Source: Aselliscus stoliczkanus
Taxonomy: Eukaryota > Chordata > Mammalia > Chiroptera > Hipposideridae
NCBI GenBank assembly: GCA_033961575.1
Contig: CM066735.1
Coordinates: 34,987,501 to 35,051,500, forward strand
Length of the DNA stretch: 64,000 nucleotides
Direction: 5' to 3'
Positions 1-11,480 of the stretch are shown here, piece by piece. Below the pieces are notes generated by a model. The model saw only the letters and a list, made by a program, of their open reading frames with translations, was not told where the DNA came from and did not search any database. Position 1 is the first letter of the stretch. Every line of letters starts with the position of its first letter. The translations under genes were made by a program, and so were the position numbers.

Positions 1-880
1 AATTTTACAAGGTAAGAACACATTCCTCCACAAGACTTTCCTCACATCAGGTAGCAGGTGAAATCTTGGGGATTCTGAAGCATCCACACCCCTGACCAGC
101 TGGCTACACATTCAAAATTTCCTGCTATAATGTCATGTTCAATAATTCACTAGAATGACTGACAGTATTCTCTCAGGGCACTATACTTACAAATAGTTTT
201 ATTAGAGCAACATTACACAAATCAGAAACAGCCAAAAGAAGAGATGCATAGGGCAAAGGTTCCAACATGCAGCTTCCATCTCCTCAATAACCTCACTCTC
301 CTCTCATTTAAATATGTAGCAATAGGCACAGAATCTTGTTCATTAGTGAAGTTATCTGAGCTTTGGTATCTAGATATTTTTATTGAGGTTTTGTTATGTA
401 GACATGACTGATTAAATCATTGACCGTGTGATTAAACTCAATCCGTATCGCCCTTCCTTTCCTTGAAGTGGAGCTAGTGTCAAGATGCTCAAAGTCCCAA
501 CCTTCTAATCACAAGGTTGGTCCCTCAGGCATGGCCAGCCCCTGTCTTGAGTCAACTCATTAACAGAAATTATCAGGGGGCCACTGTGAGTCACCTATTA
601 AGATAAACAATTAGAGAACACCATGCATAACAAACACTTCTAACATTTGGGAAATCCCAAAGATTAGAAGCTCCCTCCCTGGAACTGGAAACAAAGGCCA
701 GAAGAAAAATCTGTCCATGCCATCTATTTCTTTCCTTTAGCCTTTCTTTTTCAAATTTATTTGTGTCAGCAATTTTGAAGTACCTCTTGCTCTATAGTAA
801 ATTACTTTATTCATGTAGAATTTATTAAATTTTTATATTAAACTACCTCAGACATCCTTTTTGATCTCTTCATTACCATT
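1..880. other. Unassigned AT-rich sequence
   Basis: I recognise no gene or repeat family here. The stretch is AT-rich, with stop codons in all frames at close spacing and no splice-bounded open frame that looks coding. Confidence 0.4.
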
Positions 881-1540
881 TTTATTATCTCATTCCTATC
901 AAACCAATTGAGCTACTGTCGCATCCCACACGACAGGGTAGGTAGGAGTGGAGAAGGGAGGATGAAAGGTTAAGAAAGAGAGAGATACACACAAAATAGG
1001 AGAGAAAACAATTCAGGCCATGGGACCCCAACCTTGTGGACTGGAGCCCCGAATCAGGCCTGACTGCTCCTTTTCTTATCTTACACATAAGCAAGGGTCA
1101 ATATAGGGTCAATGTAGCTTCCGAAGTCTCTATGTCTCACACCCGAAAACATAGCCCAAGGCCAAATCACCCACACCTGCAAGCTGCCATTACCGGAGGT
1201 CCCATGAGGTTATTGTCATGCACCTCTTAAGAGACAGAACCTCCTCTGCAAGGCTTACTGATAAGAATGCACAGAGGACAGATATTATCATATCAATAGG
1301 CCATTCCACACGCAGGCTGCCAGACCCTGAAGCAAGTGGTTCATGCCCTATTTCTGTCAACTACTGATTCCTCCTGTTGGTACCCACTGGTACCCACTGG
1401 TGCCCATGGGCACCCACGCGACCATGTCTGGCTTCAGTTGCTCCTCCCTTGAGGGAGCTTATCTGTCATTGACTAACCAGCTCTCCTTTGAGGCCAAATA
1501 GGGATATATACAGTAAGCATAATATTGAAATAATGATTTG
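880..1540. repeat. Possible LTR-like block, family unknown
   Basis: This block is more GC-balanced than its surroundings. It holds short internal repeats around 1379-1420, where the unit GGTACCCACT recurs with variants, and has the mixed composition typical of a solitary LTR. I could not fix its ends or find a convincing target-site duplication. Open frames of 64-69 codons on both strands look like chance. An unrelated unique sequence is an equally fair reading. Confidence 0.25.
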
Positions 1541-1749
1541 TCTTTATGGAGAGGTGCAGACAGGGGGCAGACAGGCAGGCTATCATGTGACAAGCTATCA
1601 TATTATAAATTGGTAGTTTCCTAGAAGAAAACATGTTCATCATTTATACAACAAGATACATGCAAAGAAAATTATACCAGGATACATCTTAACTACACTA
1701 TTGAAAACTAATGACAAAAATAATATCTTAAAAACTGTTAGGGAGGAAT

Positions 1750-2400
1750 TATACATTATATGCATGAAAAAAAAAATTCAAATGAAATCCGATTTCTCAT
1801 CTGAAACTATGGAGGCCAGAAAGATGTGACACATTATTTGTTCACAAGCTGAAATGAAGGAATTGTCCACCATGAATTCTACATCTGGTGAAATTATCTT
1901 TTAGTAGTGAAAGATGAAAAACATTCTCATACAAAGGAAAATTGAGAGAATTTGTGACTAGCAGAACTACCCTTAGAAAACTAGCTAAAAGAAACTCTTC
2001 AAATAGGAAAGCAATGGTAAAAGAAGGAAATATGAATAGTGGAAAGAGCAGAATATGGGTACATACAATAGAATAGACTATTCTTTTTCTTATATTATAT
2101 GTGAGTGTTTATATAATCCCTTATAAGTTTATATATATATATATATATGATTTATAAGTCATATATATACATATGTGAATAAATGATTTATAAGTTATAT
2201 TTCATAATTGAAATTAAAATTGTAATACCATGTGTTCCCCAATACAGTCTCTAATATTGGAGAAAGTAAGGAACTAAATAGAAGTGAGCTTTCCGTACTT
2301 CACTCAAAGTGGTCAAATGTTGGTACCAGTAGACTATTATAAGACATATGCATATTATCATATAATGAGTGAGATGGAAAATTACTTGTGAGTTTTATCA
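1750..2400 (+). repeat. Old L1 (L1M-type) 5' region fragment
   Basis: The text around 1795-2040 (GAAACTATGGAGGCCAGAAA, then a passage on aligned GGAAAATTGAGAGAATTTGT and GCTAAAAGAAACTCTTCAAA) matches, from memory, the conserved 5' part of ancient mammalian L1M elements. The later segment near 2320 (TTGGTACCAGTAGACTATTA) fits the same element. It is diverged, with a short (TA)n tract at 2130-2148 inside. It is a dead fragment with no intact reading frame. Confidence 0.5.
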
Positions 2401-4150
2401 GAGAAGTCATGTATTGTGGCTTCCATTAAAACAGCACAAAACACTCAGGGTTCCTGGATGGAGAATTAGTTCCATGGCAATACGGAGACTAGTTAGGAGG
2501 TTATTAGATTAATTTATATGAAAGGCAGCTTGGCACAGAACAGCAGTGTTAATAGATTCTGGGTATATCTTAAGGTAAAACTGTCAATGTTTGGTGGTAT
2601 AATGAATGCGGTGTGAGTTTATAAAAGGGTAGAGGATTACCAAAGATTCTTAGTCTGAGTCAAAATATGTAATTGCAATTTTTTCAAATAGAGTATTTGT
2701 GACAAAAGCAAAAGTTAGGTTTTGAACATTTTATTTATTACTATTAGATAGCAATTAGATGCAGAGGTGTATAGAACTTTTTAAAAATATATATAAATGA
2801 AGAGTATAGAGTATAAAATAGATCAAACTCTACATGACACTCATGCAATAAACAGAAGTAAGGCGATTACCGAAGGTACGATGTTTTGCATTTGAGTCTC
2901 CACGTTCCCTCCATCTAAGCAAATGGTATAAACAAGCTATAAACAGAATATGCATCAGAAGCCATAAAATTCTGGGTTCCATTTTTCTATTCCACAAAAG
3001 TATCTATCATTTGTCGCTGATAGAGGTCTAGATACTGTGAAGATGCAGAGATTCCATCTCAATAAAATGAGGCAGTGCTTGATAAATAATGACTGATTAA
3101 TGGGAATTGTATACATCAAACTGTAGATCTAAGAAGTGGATTAATACATCATGCAAGGAGGTAGGTAATGAGATCAAAGATATGTGACTTCCCACTGTTG
3201 CAATACTGATTCTGGGTAGATTTTTTCCAAGCATGTGATTTGAGGGAAAAATGCTGTAGAAGTAGAATCAGCATGTTGTTCTGAAGACACAATGATATGT
3301 GTCAATTGAAAAACACAACTCTGGAAATGATCTACAATAGAAACAAAAAATAAATAAGGGATATAGTCATAAGAAAAATGAAAGCTCAAGATGATATGCT
3401 GAGGTAAAATTATAATAGTATTACAATAGGATGAATTGTATAAAAAGTAAAATTGTAAGAGGAAAATGTATACTGATAGTGTTACAGAAAGCTGAGAAAT
3501 GCTAAAAAAAGAGTATCAGCATAGTACTGCAAAAATAAATGGAAATGTATACATACAAAGAACTGTCCTATAAATTAAAAAAAAAATTACAATAATAATG
3601 ACCAAATTCTACAGTCACTGAGCCCTCAAAAGAATAAACACTAAACAAACAAACATATAAAAAAACATATAAAACATATAAAAACCAGATTAGAGGTCTT
3701 TCTATAAGTAATCAAGAATCATAAAACTTCAAGGGAAAGAAATTTGAGCCAGAGAATTTTGTATTAAAAAATTGTTTTTAAAACATATAATTATATACTC
3801 GGATAATTAAAGACTCAGAAAATGTATCATGCATGCTTAATTTTTTTAAGAAACAAGCAAACAAACAAGTTGTATATAGGCACATATCCACACACATACA
3901 CACACATACATACATATGAGCTGGCTGAGAGATAAATCAAAACTTACACTTTCGGTTTAAAGGGGGGAATTGCAAAGAATAACTAGTATTAGACAATATA
4001 GTCCAATAATACTCATGTTTTTACAATTCAATATTAATTTTAAAATAATCTTTGAAGCAAAAAGCCAGAATATGAATTTTGAGGATGTCATGAGACTCTC
4101 AGCTCTGAACCTTAGCTTATATTAACATAGATAGTTTGGGTAAAGTGATT
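2400..4150. other. Unassigned AT-rich sequence
   Basis: I see no gene. It contains poly(A)-rich patches and a short CACATA/CATACA tract near 3880-3916. A 71-codon minus frame at 3174-3389 has no recognisable motif and is probably chance. Confidence 0.4.
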
Positions 4151-4154
4151 AATA

Positions 4155-4290
4155 ATAGAGGCCTCTGAGTGAGACAAGCCAGTTTTCAAATTCTAACTCC
4201 ACCACTTACTAGATTTGGATTGTAAGATGTCATGCAAATTTGGTCATTATCTTTCAAAATGTGGCAAATTATCAAAAAATGCCAAAATGA
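4155..4290 (+). repeat. MIR-type SINE fragment
   Basis: The order of words CAAATTCTAACTCCACCACTT, ACTAGATTTGGATTGT and a following pyrimidine-rich stretch matches the core of the ancient MIR SINE in plus orientation. It is strongly diverged and has no TSD that I can see. Confidence 0.5.
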
Positions 4291-4299
4291 TTACCACCA

Positions 4300-4950
4300 A
4301 TATCAGAATCAAATATATGATTTTTGTCTGGGATCTATTTCTTATCACATCTGTGTCACTTGGTCATGCAACTTGTTTCTGCAGGTTATTCTTGATGCCA
4401 TTCTCATATAGTTCATCTTCATTTAATAGGAGTATGCTACTGTGTGTGCCCAAATTTATGGTTTATTAGGTAAGATGTTTATGATAGGAAACTCAGGTTG
4501 CATTGGAGCTTATTTTCAGCTGTCCAAGTGTTTATCCTGTACTAACATCTAGTATTAAGCCTTCTCAAAAGGACAAAAGTCAACTGCAGTGGATGGAATT
4601 GTTTTGTTCCAAACCTTGAAGGTTTGTGTTGTGCTGTGCTGTGATTTCTCTGCAGTGTCTTTCCAAGGGCTCCATGGCATTCCTATCTGTCATGTAAACT
4701 TCAGGCATTGAATCCACTGAGTCAGATGGCCCAAATGGCCAAGAAGCTTTTGTGGTAGTCCAGAACTGAAGCAGATACTCTCTAGTTGTGGAACCCCCTC
4801 AAAACTAGATCCTTCTCAGGTTACTCCAAAAATAGATTATGAGAGCATGCCTAATGAGTTATATGTCACAAAGAGGCCACAGGCATTATTAGTTGTAGAA
4901 AGGACCAGCTTTAGCAACTTATCTTTTTTTTTGGAAGGGCTATCACATAT
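4300..4950. other. Unassigned sequence
   Basis: No repeat family or gene recognised. Short open frames only. Confidence 0.4.
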
Positions 4951-4953
4951 GCC

Positions 4954-5182
4954 CTATACTGTCAGTAAACCACACCCTGTGGGCCAAACCCAGTCCATTG
5001 CCTGTTGTGTAATGAAAGTCTTATTGGAAAACAGCCACATTTATTTTTCTTTACATTATTGCCTATGTCTATTTCATGTTACCATGGCAGCATTGAGTAG
5101 CTGTAATAGAATTGTGTGGCAAAGCCTAAAATATTTACCATTTGCCCCTTTAAAATTGTTTTTGCCAAATCCTGCCCAAGAC
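4954..5182 (-). mobile_element. hAT-Charlie-type non-autonomous DNA transposon relic
   Basis: The block runs from a GTAAACCACACCCTGTGGGCC start to a TTTTTGCCAAATCCTG end. It reads as the reverse complement of a well-known mammalian non-autonomous hAT element (the words for 'ATAAAACTTTATTTACAAAAA' and 'GGCAAACT...' are recognisable when inverted). A second copy of the same family lies on the other strand near 43.8-44.0 kb. I do not trust my memory for the exact subfamily name. It codes for nothing. Overlapping 113- and 82-codon frames are by-products. Confidence 0.6.
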
Positions 5183-5189
5183 AACTGAA

Positions 5190-5764
5190 CACCTAGAAGT
5201 TTTATTGAGTGATATAGCCCATTGCATTCCCACCCCCACCCCCCGCCCTGCCACATACTGACATTTGTGTGTCTTACCGACGTGTCTATTATAGTTGCTA
5301 CTTCCTGCTCATCATGGTCCAATTAGCATGATACCATCAATTTAATAAGCTTACTTGATATCCTGTGGAATGGAGATATAATTTCTCATGAGTAGATTAT
5401 GCTAGTCCTGGTCTGTTGATATAGCCTTGAAGCATAATAGTGAAGGTGTACTGTTGGTCATACTAAATAAAAACCAATTGTTTCTAATGATATTTATTCA
5501 CAGGTATGGAGGAAAAAAGAAAGGGTTTTTGTGTTCAGTAGCCTTATACATTTGCCAGAGGATGTGTTCATTTGTTTAAGCAATGGAACTATACCTGGAT
5601 CAGCAACTGCAATTGAAGTCATTGCTTATTTAAATTTATAATAATTTGTTGTTATTATCCAAAATACATCTCTCTCCTGCACAGTTCAAATAGGCATATA
5701 AAATGAGAAGGTAATAGGAATTACTACCTGTCTCTTTCAAGTCTTTGGTAGTGGCACTGATTTA
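5190..5764. other. Unassigned sequence with a C-rich run
   Basis: No gene recognised. A C-rich run occurs at about 5230-5250. Confidence 0.4.
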
Positions 5765-5782
5765 TCTATTTTATTTTTCAGG

Positions 5783-5894
5783 GTTTTTTTTTTTTTTTTT
5801 TGAGGGCAGTGTCACTGGCCCTCACATGTGGGACCAAACCGGGGCCGCTGGCTTCCCAAGCCAGCACTTAACCACAGCGCCACTCAGCCGGCCC
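5783..5894 (-). mobile_element. RHIN-type tRNA-derived SINE, perfect TSD
   Basis: A full SINE lies on the minus strand: poly(T) at 5784-5801, then the reverse complement of the unit whose plus-strand form starts GGGCCGGCTGAGTGGC and ends GCCAGTGACACTGCCCTC. It carries a tRNA-like A box (AGTGGC...GGTTAAG) and B box (GGTTTGGTCCC here). A perfect 18 bp target-site duplication, TCTATTTTATTTTTCAGG, flanks it at 5765-5782 and 5895-5912, so insertion was by L1-type retrotransposition and is comparatively recent. Confidence 0.9.
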
Positions 5895-5912
5895 TCTATT
5901 TTATTTTTCAGG

Positions 5913-6280
5913 AATGCAGGCTTGCTTTGGCTTGCTATTTTGGTAGATTGAGGAAGTTCCTGTGGCATCTGCTGGGTTTTCACTATAAGACTAGCATCAT
6001 GACAAGCATTGAGGAATTTATATAAAGATTTTGACAGTTGATGTGTACAGCTATTTCTATTAAGCATTTCAGAACTGGGATAATCACAGGATAGGATCAG
6101 AGATGCATTCAACTCATCCAAATACAAACCTTAGACAAAACTTAGATTGATCACCTGACTACCATCTGACCAACCTCTGACAGGTGGACCACAGTGGTGT
6201 CCAAAAATCAGTGTAAGTTAGAGACAGTGTATAACAATCCACAAATGTCTAATTATTTTCCATACACCCAGTACCAGTGC
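5913..6280. other. Unassigned sequence
   Basis: No gene or repeat recognised between the SINE and the LTR that follows. Confidence 0.4.
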
Positions 6281-6282
6281 TA

Positions 6283-6642
6283 TGGACCGAACTATGAACC
6301 TCCAAAATTCATATGTTGAAGCCTAACTCCAAAGTGATGGTATTTGGAGAAAGGACCTTTGGAGGATAACTAGTTCCATGAGATTACAAAGGTGTGGCCC
6401 TCATAATGGGGTTAGTATCATTATAAGAAGAGACACCAGAGAACTTGCTCACTCTGCCATGTGAGGACACAACTAGAAGGTAGCCATCTATAACCCAAGA
6501 AGGAAGGTCTCACAAGAAATGTATCATGCTAGTACCTTGACCTTGAATTTCCAGTCTCTAGAATTGTAAGTAAATAAATTTCTGCTGTTTAGCCACCTAG
6601 TCTGTGATATTTTGTTATGGAAGCCTAAGCTAACTAAGACAG
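6283..6642 (+). repeat. MaLR-type (MLT1/MST-like) LTR
   Basis: This is a plus-strand LTR of the non-coding mammalian apparent LTR retrotransposon group, related to ERV-L. Landmarks in order are AAAATTCATATGTTGAAGCC (6304-6323), TATTTGGAGA, TTATAAGAAGAGACACCAGAG, CTGCCATGTGAGGACACA, the signal-like TAAATAAATTTCTGCTGTTT, and the end AGCTAACTAAGACA. It is old and diverged. Exact subfamily is uncertain. Confidence 0.75.
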
Positions 6643-7330
6643 ATTTTGATACTGAGAGTGGGCTGCTGGTGTAACAAATACATAAAAATGTGAAAGCAGC
6701 TTTTAAGCTGGGTAATGGATAGAGACTGGGAACGTTTTAAAGTTCATACTAGAAATATGGATGTTAAGAGCAATTTTAGTGAGGTGTAAAACAGAAATGA
6801 GGAACATGATATTAGAGACTGAAGGAAAGATGATACTTGCATAAAATGGCAAAGAACTTGCCTGAACTGTGTTCTAGTGTTTTGTAGAAGGTGGGACTTG
6901 CAATTGATAAAGTTGTATATTTAGCTGAGGAGATTTCTAGGGAAAAAAAGGTTGGAGTCCCCTGGTTCTTTCTGACTGTTTATAATGAAATGTGAAAAGA
7001 CAGAGATGAATTGAAGAAAAAATATGTTGTTAAATTAAAAGGAACCAGAACGAAAATATTGGAATTTTTTTTTCAGCCTGTATATAATGCAAAAAATGAG
7101 AAAATATACTGAAAAGAACACCAAGGGTGTGGCTGCACTATCACTCAATAAAGAGTTTATGGGATTATACAAGCAGAAACACTGCCAGTTTGAAGTGAAC
7201 TGATTGAAGATGAGATAAAATGAAGGTTGTTGGGCTTTTTGGATTTGTCAGGATGTGAAAATAAAAAGATTCAGCAATTATCCTGAAGGATACCTAGAGG
7301 TGATCAGGGCCACTACCTCAGTTTAAATGA
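6643..7330 (+). repeat. MaLR internal sequence, 3' truncated
   Basis: Directly after the LTR, GATACTGAGAGTGGGCTGCT followed by a stretch around AAATGTGAAAGCAGC and GGGTAATGGATAGAGACTGG matches the non-coding internal part that follows MST/MLT1-type LTRs. No downstream LTR is found, so the element is truncated or was cut later. It holds no open reading frame. Confidence 0.6.
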
Positions 7331-7950
7331 AAAATCAAGTAAGTTGCATAAGTGACACAGATAGAATTCAACAGGTGAGAGATGTATCCCAGGTAATTAC
7401 ATATGCCATTTGATTGTAGTAATGCACTTGGTTACATGACTGTATCTCCATACTTGATGCATATATTGGACTCTAATAGCAATCATCTGGAAATGTATAT
7501 ACACGTGTGTGTGTGCGTGCGTGCGTGTATTTATTTTTATATAAAAGAATGTACAAATGTCATATATGGCAATAGAAATAAGAACAGTGATTTTGTTAGA
7601 TTACTGGCTGGGAAGTGACACCCCCAAATTACTTATGAATCTATAGTTCAGAGTGAGATCAATGGAATTACTCCATATAGAGAAACAAGGAAAACACTTG
7701 GGGTAATTTCTTATTCTTATGTAAAAAAGTATACAGAATTGGATTATTTCTTCACCTATACAATAATACCTATTTCAAATGTATTTAGCACTTGTATATA
7801 AAACAAGCAAAACAAAATTTTTGCACTTTTGAATAAAAGGAAGAAGTTGATCTCTAACAGTAAGTAGATAAACCAGTAAGGAATAGCTCAATGAGTTTCA
7901 CTAGGTTGAACATAAAAACTTCTGTTTAAAGTAATACATCATCTTTAAGG
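7330..7950. other. Unassigned sequence
   Basis: No gene recognised. A short (GT/GC)n run lies at 7506-7529. A 71-codon frame over it is an artefact of the simple repeat. Confidence 0.4.
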
Positions 7951-7959
7951 GAAAAGTAA

Positions 7960-8800
7960 AATCATGGACTCTGGAAATATATTTGTGGGATACATAGCTA
8001 AGCTTCAATGAATATGCAGAATGTGTTTTTAAAAATCCCCAAATCAATAAGAAAGGACAATTAAATAGAAAGTGGATAAAAATTATTAATAAACAATTCA
8101 CAAAGTGACTAAATAGCATAAGAAAAGATGTTTAGCTTATGAAAAATCACTAAAGTGAACATTAAACTAAAACAAGATATAATGTAACATATAACAGATT
8201 GGAGAATATGTAATGCATGCCAACATCAAGTATTGGTGAGAAAGTAACTAACAAAATATTCACACTTGGAAACAGTAAAAATTGGTGCAACTACCTTTGA
8301 GAGCGTTTTAAAACTATGTAGTATAAAAACAATAGGCATATGTTCAACTACACTTACACAATAAGTGTACATTTACTTGGAAGATTATTCCGATGTTTGT
8401 TGCACAGTTGTTTGTAACTGGGAAAATTGAAAGCAACAGCAATATGGGAAAAAGTATATCTGGGCATATATATTTACATGATTAAATACATAAACAAAGT
8501 GACAAAGAATGAACTTGTGCTACATAGACACACCAAATGGATAAATCTGAAAGGATGCTTTTAAAAAAGAGCAAATTACAGCATAGTATCACAGATACAA
8601 TATATGTAAACTTTAAAAACACATAACAATTGTCATATTCTGTTGGCGAACTCATGCATATGTAATATAATTCTAAAATACATGGATATGAAGAAAAGAT
8701 AATATCTCTGGGCAGAGTTTTTATTGAGAATAAAGATTGGTGAGAATAACTGCATTGTGGAGCATTACACAGGACTTCAACTGTGTCTATATTTTTGTTT
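7960..8800 (+). repeat. Old L1 ORF2 3' end and 3' UTR
   Basis: The order of degraded phrases matches the last part of L1 ORF2 and its UTR on the plus strand: a run on interspaced lysine/asparagine codons (8040-8160), AGTATTGGTGAGAAAGT (8230), TGTTTGTTGCACAGTTGTTTGTAACTGGG (8393-8425), then a 'CACCAAATGGATAAATCTGA' type passage. The frame is destroyed by many stops. It is an inactive, old L1M-type copy. Confidence 0.6.
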
Positions 8801-8919
8801 TCAAAAAAAAAACAGTTCTGACTAAACATAACAAATGTTAACATTCAATAAACCTGAATGTATGCTCATGTGGCTTTGTTGTACTAGCTTCTGTTACATA
8901 TGGATCTACTATTTCTTTA

Positions 8920-9055
8920 AATAAATACATATATATGCATATGTGTGTGTATATATATCTATACATGCATGTGTCTTGTACATATATATATATATACATT
9001 TGTGTATATGTATATATTATATATATATTATATATGTGTATTATATATAAAATCA
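8920..9055. repeat. AT/GT-rich simple sequence
   Basis: This is a mosaic of TATA, TGTG and CATA dinucleotide tracts. It is low-complexity DNA, and the 82-codon minus frame over it (Y/I-rich) is a by-product. Confidence 0.8.
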
Positions 9056-10805
9056 GAACAACAAAATTAAAAATAGTATAACCCAATCAGCATCCTGTGA
9101 TATTTTAACTCTCAATTTTAAATCACAGATAGTAAGAAATTCAGGAATTAAATATGTGCTCATACCAGGGAAGCCATAACATGGAATAGAAGAACAAGCA
9201 TTACAAGTGGAAAAGTACATGTAGTCAGTCTACAGGGCTCATGTGCATTCTCTGATAGTTAATTTTAGAGGCTGGGCAAATGAAAATTTCTTAGACAGCA
9301 AATGCTTTTTTTATTGTTAAATGAAGATTTTGGTTCTTTAAATTTATCACTCCCAAATTAAAGATATTAAGTTGTTATAAATTTCACAATAAAGGTTTTT
9401 AAATTATGGCAGAGATATATAATATTTTTTTTCTAAATAATATCACATCATACCTCATTAGGTTCTTGAACTTAATTTTGTGGTTTAGATTAACTGCTTT
9501 CTTTACTTTTGACATTTTAAATGAGTGGAAATTAATTAAATAGTAGCCAATTGATATACACAGTATTTCTTTTTTACTCCATACAAATGTGGTTTAATAT
9601 GAGTTTCAGTATAAAAGTCAAATGATATTACACTAAGTTTCAATCACAGGATCTTCATTTGACAATAAGACCTTCAATCTGTTATTTAAGTACAAGGCTA
9701 CAAATACCAATGATTCTGAAAGTAACACTAATAGATTAAATGGTGGTGAGGCAAGCAGTCTCAGACCACAAGTAGGAAATGGCATTAAATGTCATTTTCC
9801 ATAGTGATTTCACTTTTATTACCACTACAGGATCAATAGAATAATGTGTGTCCATGTTTAATATTATAGGTGTAAATTTTATACATTAATAAGAAACTAT
9901 ACCATCAGAATTCATAGTTGCCAGTATTATTGCTTGTAAGACATTTTTCTCATAGAAATTTAAACGTTTTAAAATATTTTTATTTTGTAATGAGTATGAA
10001 ATGACTAACAACAAAGAGATCTTGGAAGATTTTTGTTCTTTATCCCATATTTAATAAGTATTCCCTTATTAAAAGAGAAATTGAAAGACAACAATGTAAG
10101 AAGAGGACAGTATTAAATATCTACTAGAGCTCCATCATTCCTTTATGAGTGATGTTAATGTATTTTTTGGAATCTGGAACCTGCAACTTAAGGGACAGAA
10201 GTGAAGTGGGATTATTGTTATCAGGGATATGTGGTGAGATGAAAAACACAGGGAAATCACACACAGAAGATCTGATCCTAGTTGCTATCCAGCTACTTCC
10301 TAGCTATGCGATTTTGCATATTGATCATCTTTAAAGTTATTTAATCAATAAATGTAGTAAAATACCTTTTTGTCTTATCTCACAGGTTTTTCTAGCTGAT
10401 TACTATTAGGTTTCAATGAAAGTGTATGTGAAAATATCAGGGTATTTTGAAAGCCACACAAACAGAAATTAATATTATAATTTCAATCTTACGTATTTCT
10501 GGTGAGATGATGAATTCACAAAAGTGAATTGTATGCTCAGGAACAAAGCTGTTGGAATTAGTGACTTAATTTTACAATCTAACTAGATAAGGGAAGAGTT
10601 TGTTTTCAATCATGTCAAGGAGATTTTATTAAGGGGCAAACACGTCATTAAGGTGATGCATATACTTCTATCAGGATGCTAAAGATCTTAAAAACAAGAG
10701 TGTTTTAGGATGCCATTCTAGAAATTGACACTTGATAACGGGCAAATTTCATTTGGCTAATTCTATTAAATAGAGCAATAAATATATCTGCTTTCAAATT
10801 CTTAT
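9056..10805. other. Unassigned AT-rich sequence
   Basis: I see no gene, repeat family or strong regulatory signature over about 1.7 kb. Only short chance frames occur. Confidence 0.4.
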
Positions 10806-10809
10806 TCAT

Positions 10810-10960
10810 TTACTCTCTATGTAAGTTTGGGAGAAATTACTTAGTTCTTGAGTTCAATGTTTTTTAAATCTGTACAACAGAGGTGGTAACAAGAATAACG
10901 CTAATACTCGTAGTATGCAAACCTTATAATAAGTGCTGATTGCACCAGATACATACTGTA
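10810..10960 (+). repeat. MIR-type SINE fragment
   Basis: TAAGTTTGGGAGAAATTACTTAGTT followed by AAATCTGTACAACAGAGGTGG and AATAACGCTAATACT follows the MIR core order (loss of position and many substitutions). Plus orientation. Confidence 0.5.
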
Positions 10961-11080
10961 TTCAGTGCTTTCTATTCAGGGAATAATGAACAGAGTTGTG
11001 AAGAATGAAGAATATCTTAGGTATAAATTATTTATTGTACTCTAATACTTCTATGTGCTAACTAAAAGACAATTGCATTT

Positions 11081-11190
11081 GGGCTGGCCGAGTGGCACCA
11101 TGGTTAAGCGCTGGCTTGGGAAGCCAGCAGACCTGTGTTCGAGTCCCACATATGAGGGCCAGTGACACTACCCTGAAAAAAAAAAAAAAA
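11081..11190 (+). mobile_element. RHIN-type tRNA-derived SINE
   Basis: A plus-strand unit from GGGCTGGCCGAGTGGC to CAGTGACACTACCCTG and an A tail of about 18. The A box AGTGGC..GGTTAAG and B box GTTCGAGTCCC are visible, as is the GCTGGC...GCCAGC stem. TSD AAAAGACAATTGC (11064-11076) against AAAAGACAGTTGC (11191-11203), one mismatch. Confidence 0.88.
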
Positions 11191-11313
11191 AAAAGACAGT
11201 TGCGGTTATTTTTATCAATGTGAGAAAAAAGAAGCATAGAATCTTAGCTATGTCTATTTGGCTTTGGAGTAAATTGATAGGATTTGGATTCTTAAATAAA
11301 TTACGTTATTTTA

Positions 11314-11463
11314 TTTACTTATTTATTTATTTTTATTTATTCATTCATTTATTTATTTATTTTTTTTTTGAGGGCAGTGTCACTGGCCCTCATATATGGG
11401 ACCCGAACTGGGGCCGCTGGCTTCCCAAGCCAGCGCTTAACCACCACGCCACTCGGCTGGCCC
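11314..11463 (-). mobile_element. RHIN-type SINE with (TTTA)n tail
   Basis: A minus-strand copy. Its tail, on the plus strand, is a (TTTA)n/poly(T) block at 11314-11369, followed by the body 11370-11463. Flanks AAATTACGTTATTTTA (11298-11313) and AAAATTATGTTATTTTA (11464-11480) form a 16-17 bp TSD with one substitution. It inserted only 120 bp from another copy of the family in the opposite orientation. Confidence 0.88.
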
Positions 11464-11480
11464 AAAATTATGTTATTTTA

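Noticed and set aside
1379..1420. Minisatellite
   Set aside because: Only two to three partial copies of a ~10 bp unit; too short to call.
5828..6127. Overlapping frames around 5.8-6.1 kb
   Set aside because: They begin in the SINE and run into unique DNA without any domain.
8482..8844. 120-codon minus-strand frame
   Set aside because: It overlaps the end of a plus-strand L1 relic and has no motif.
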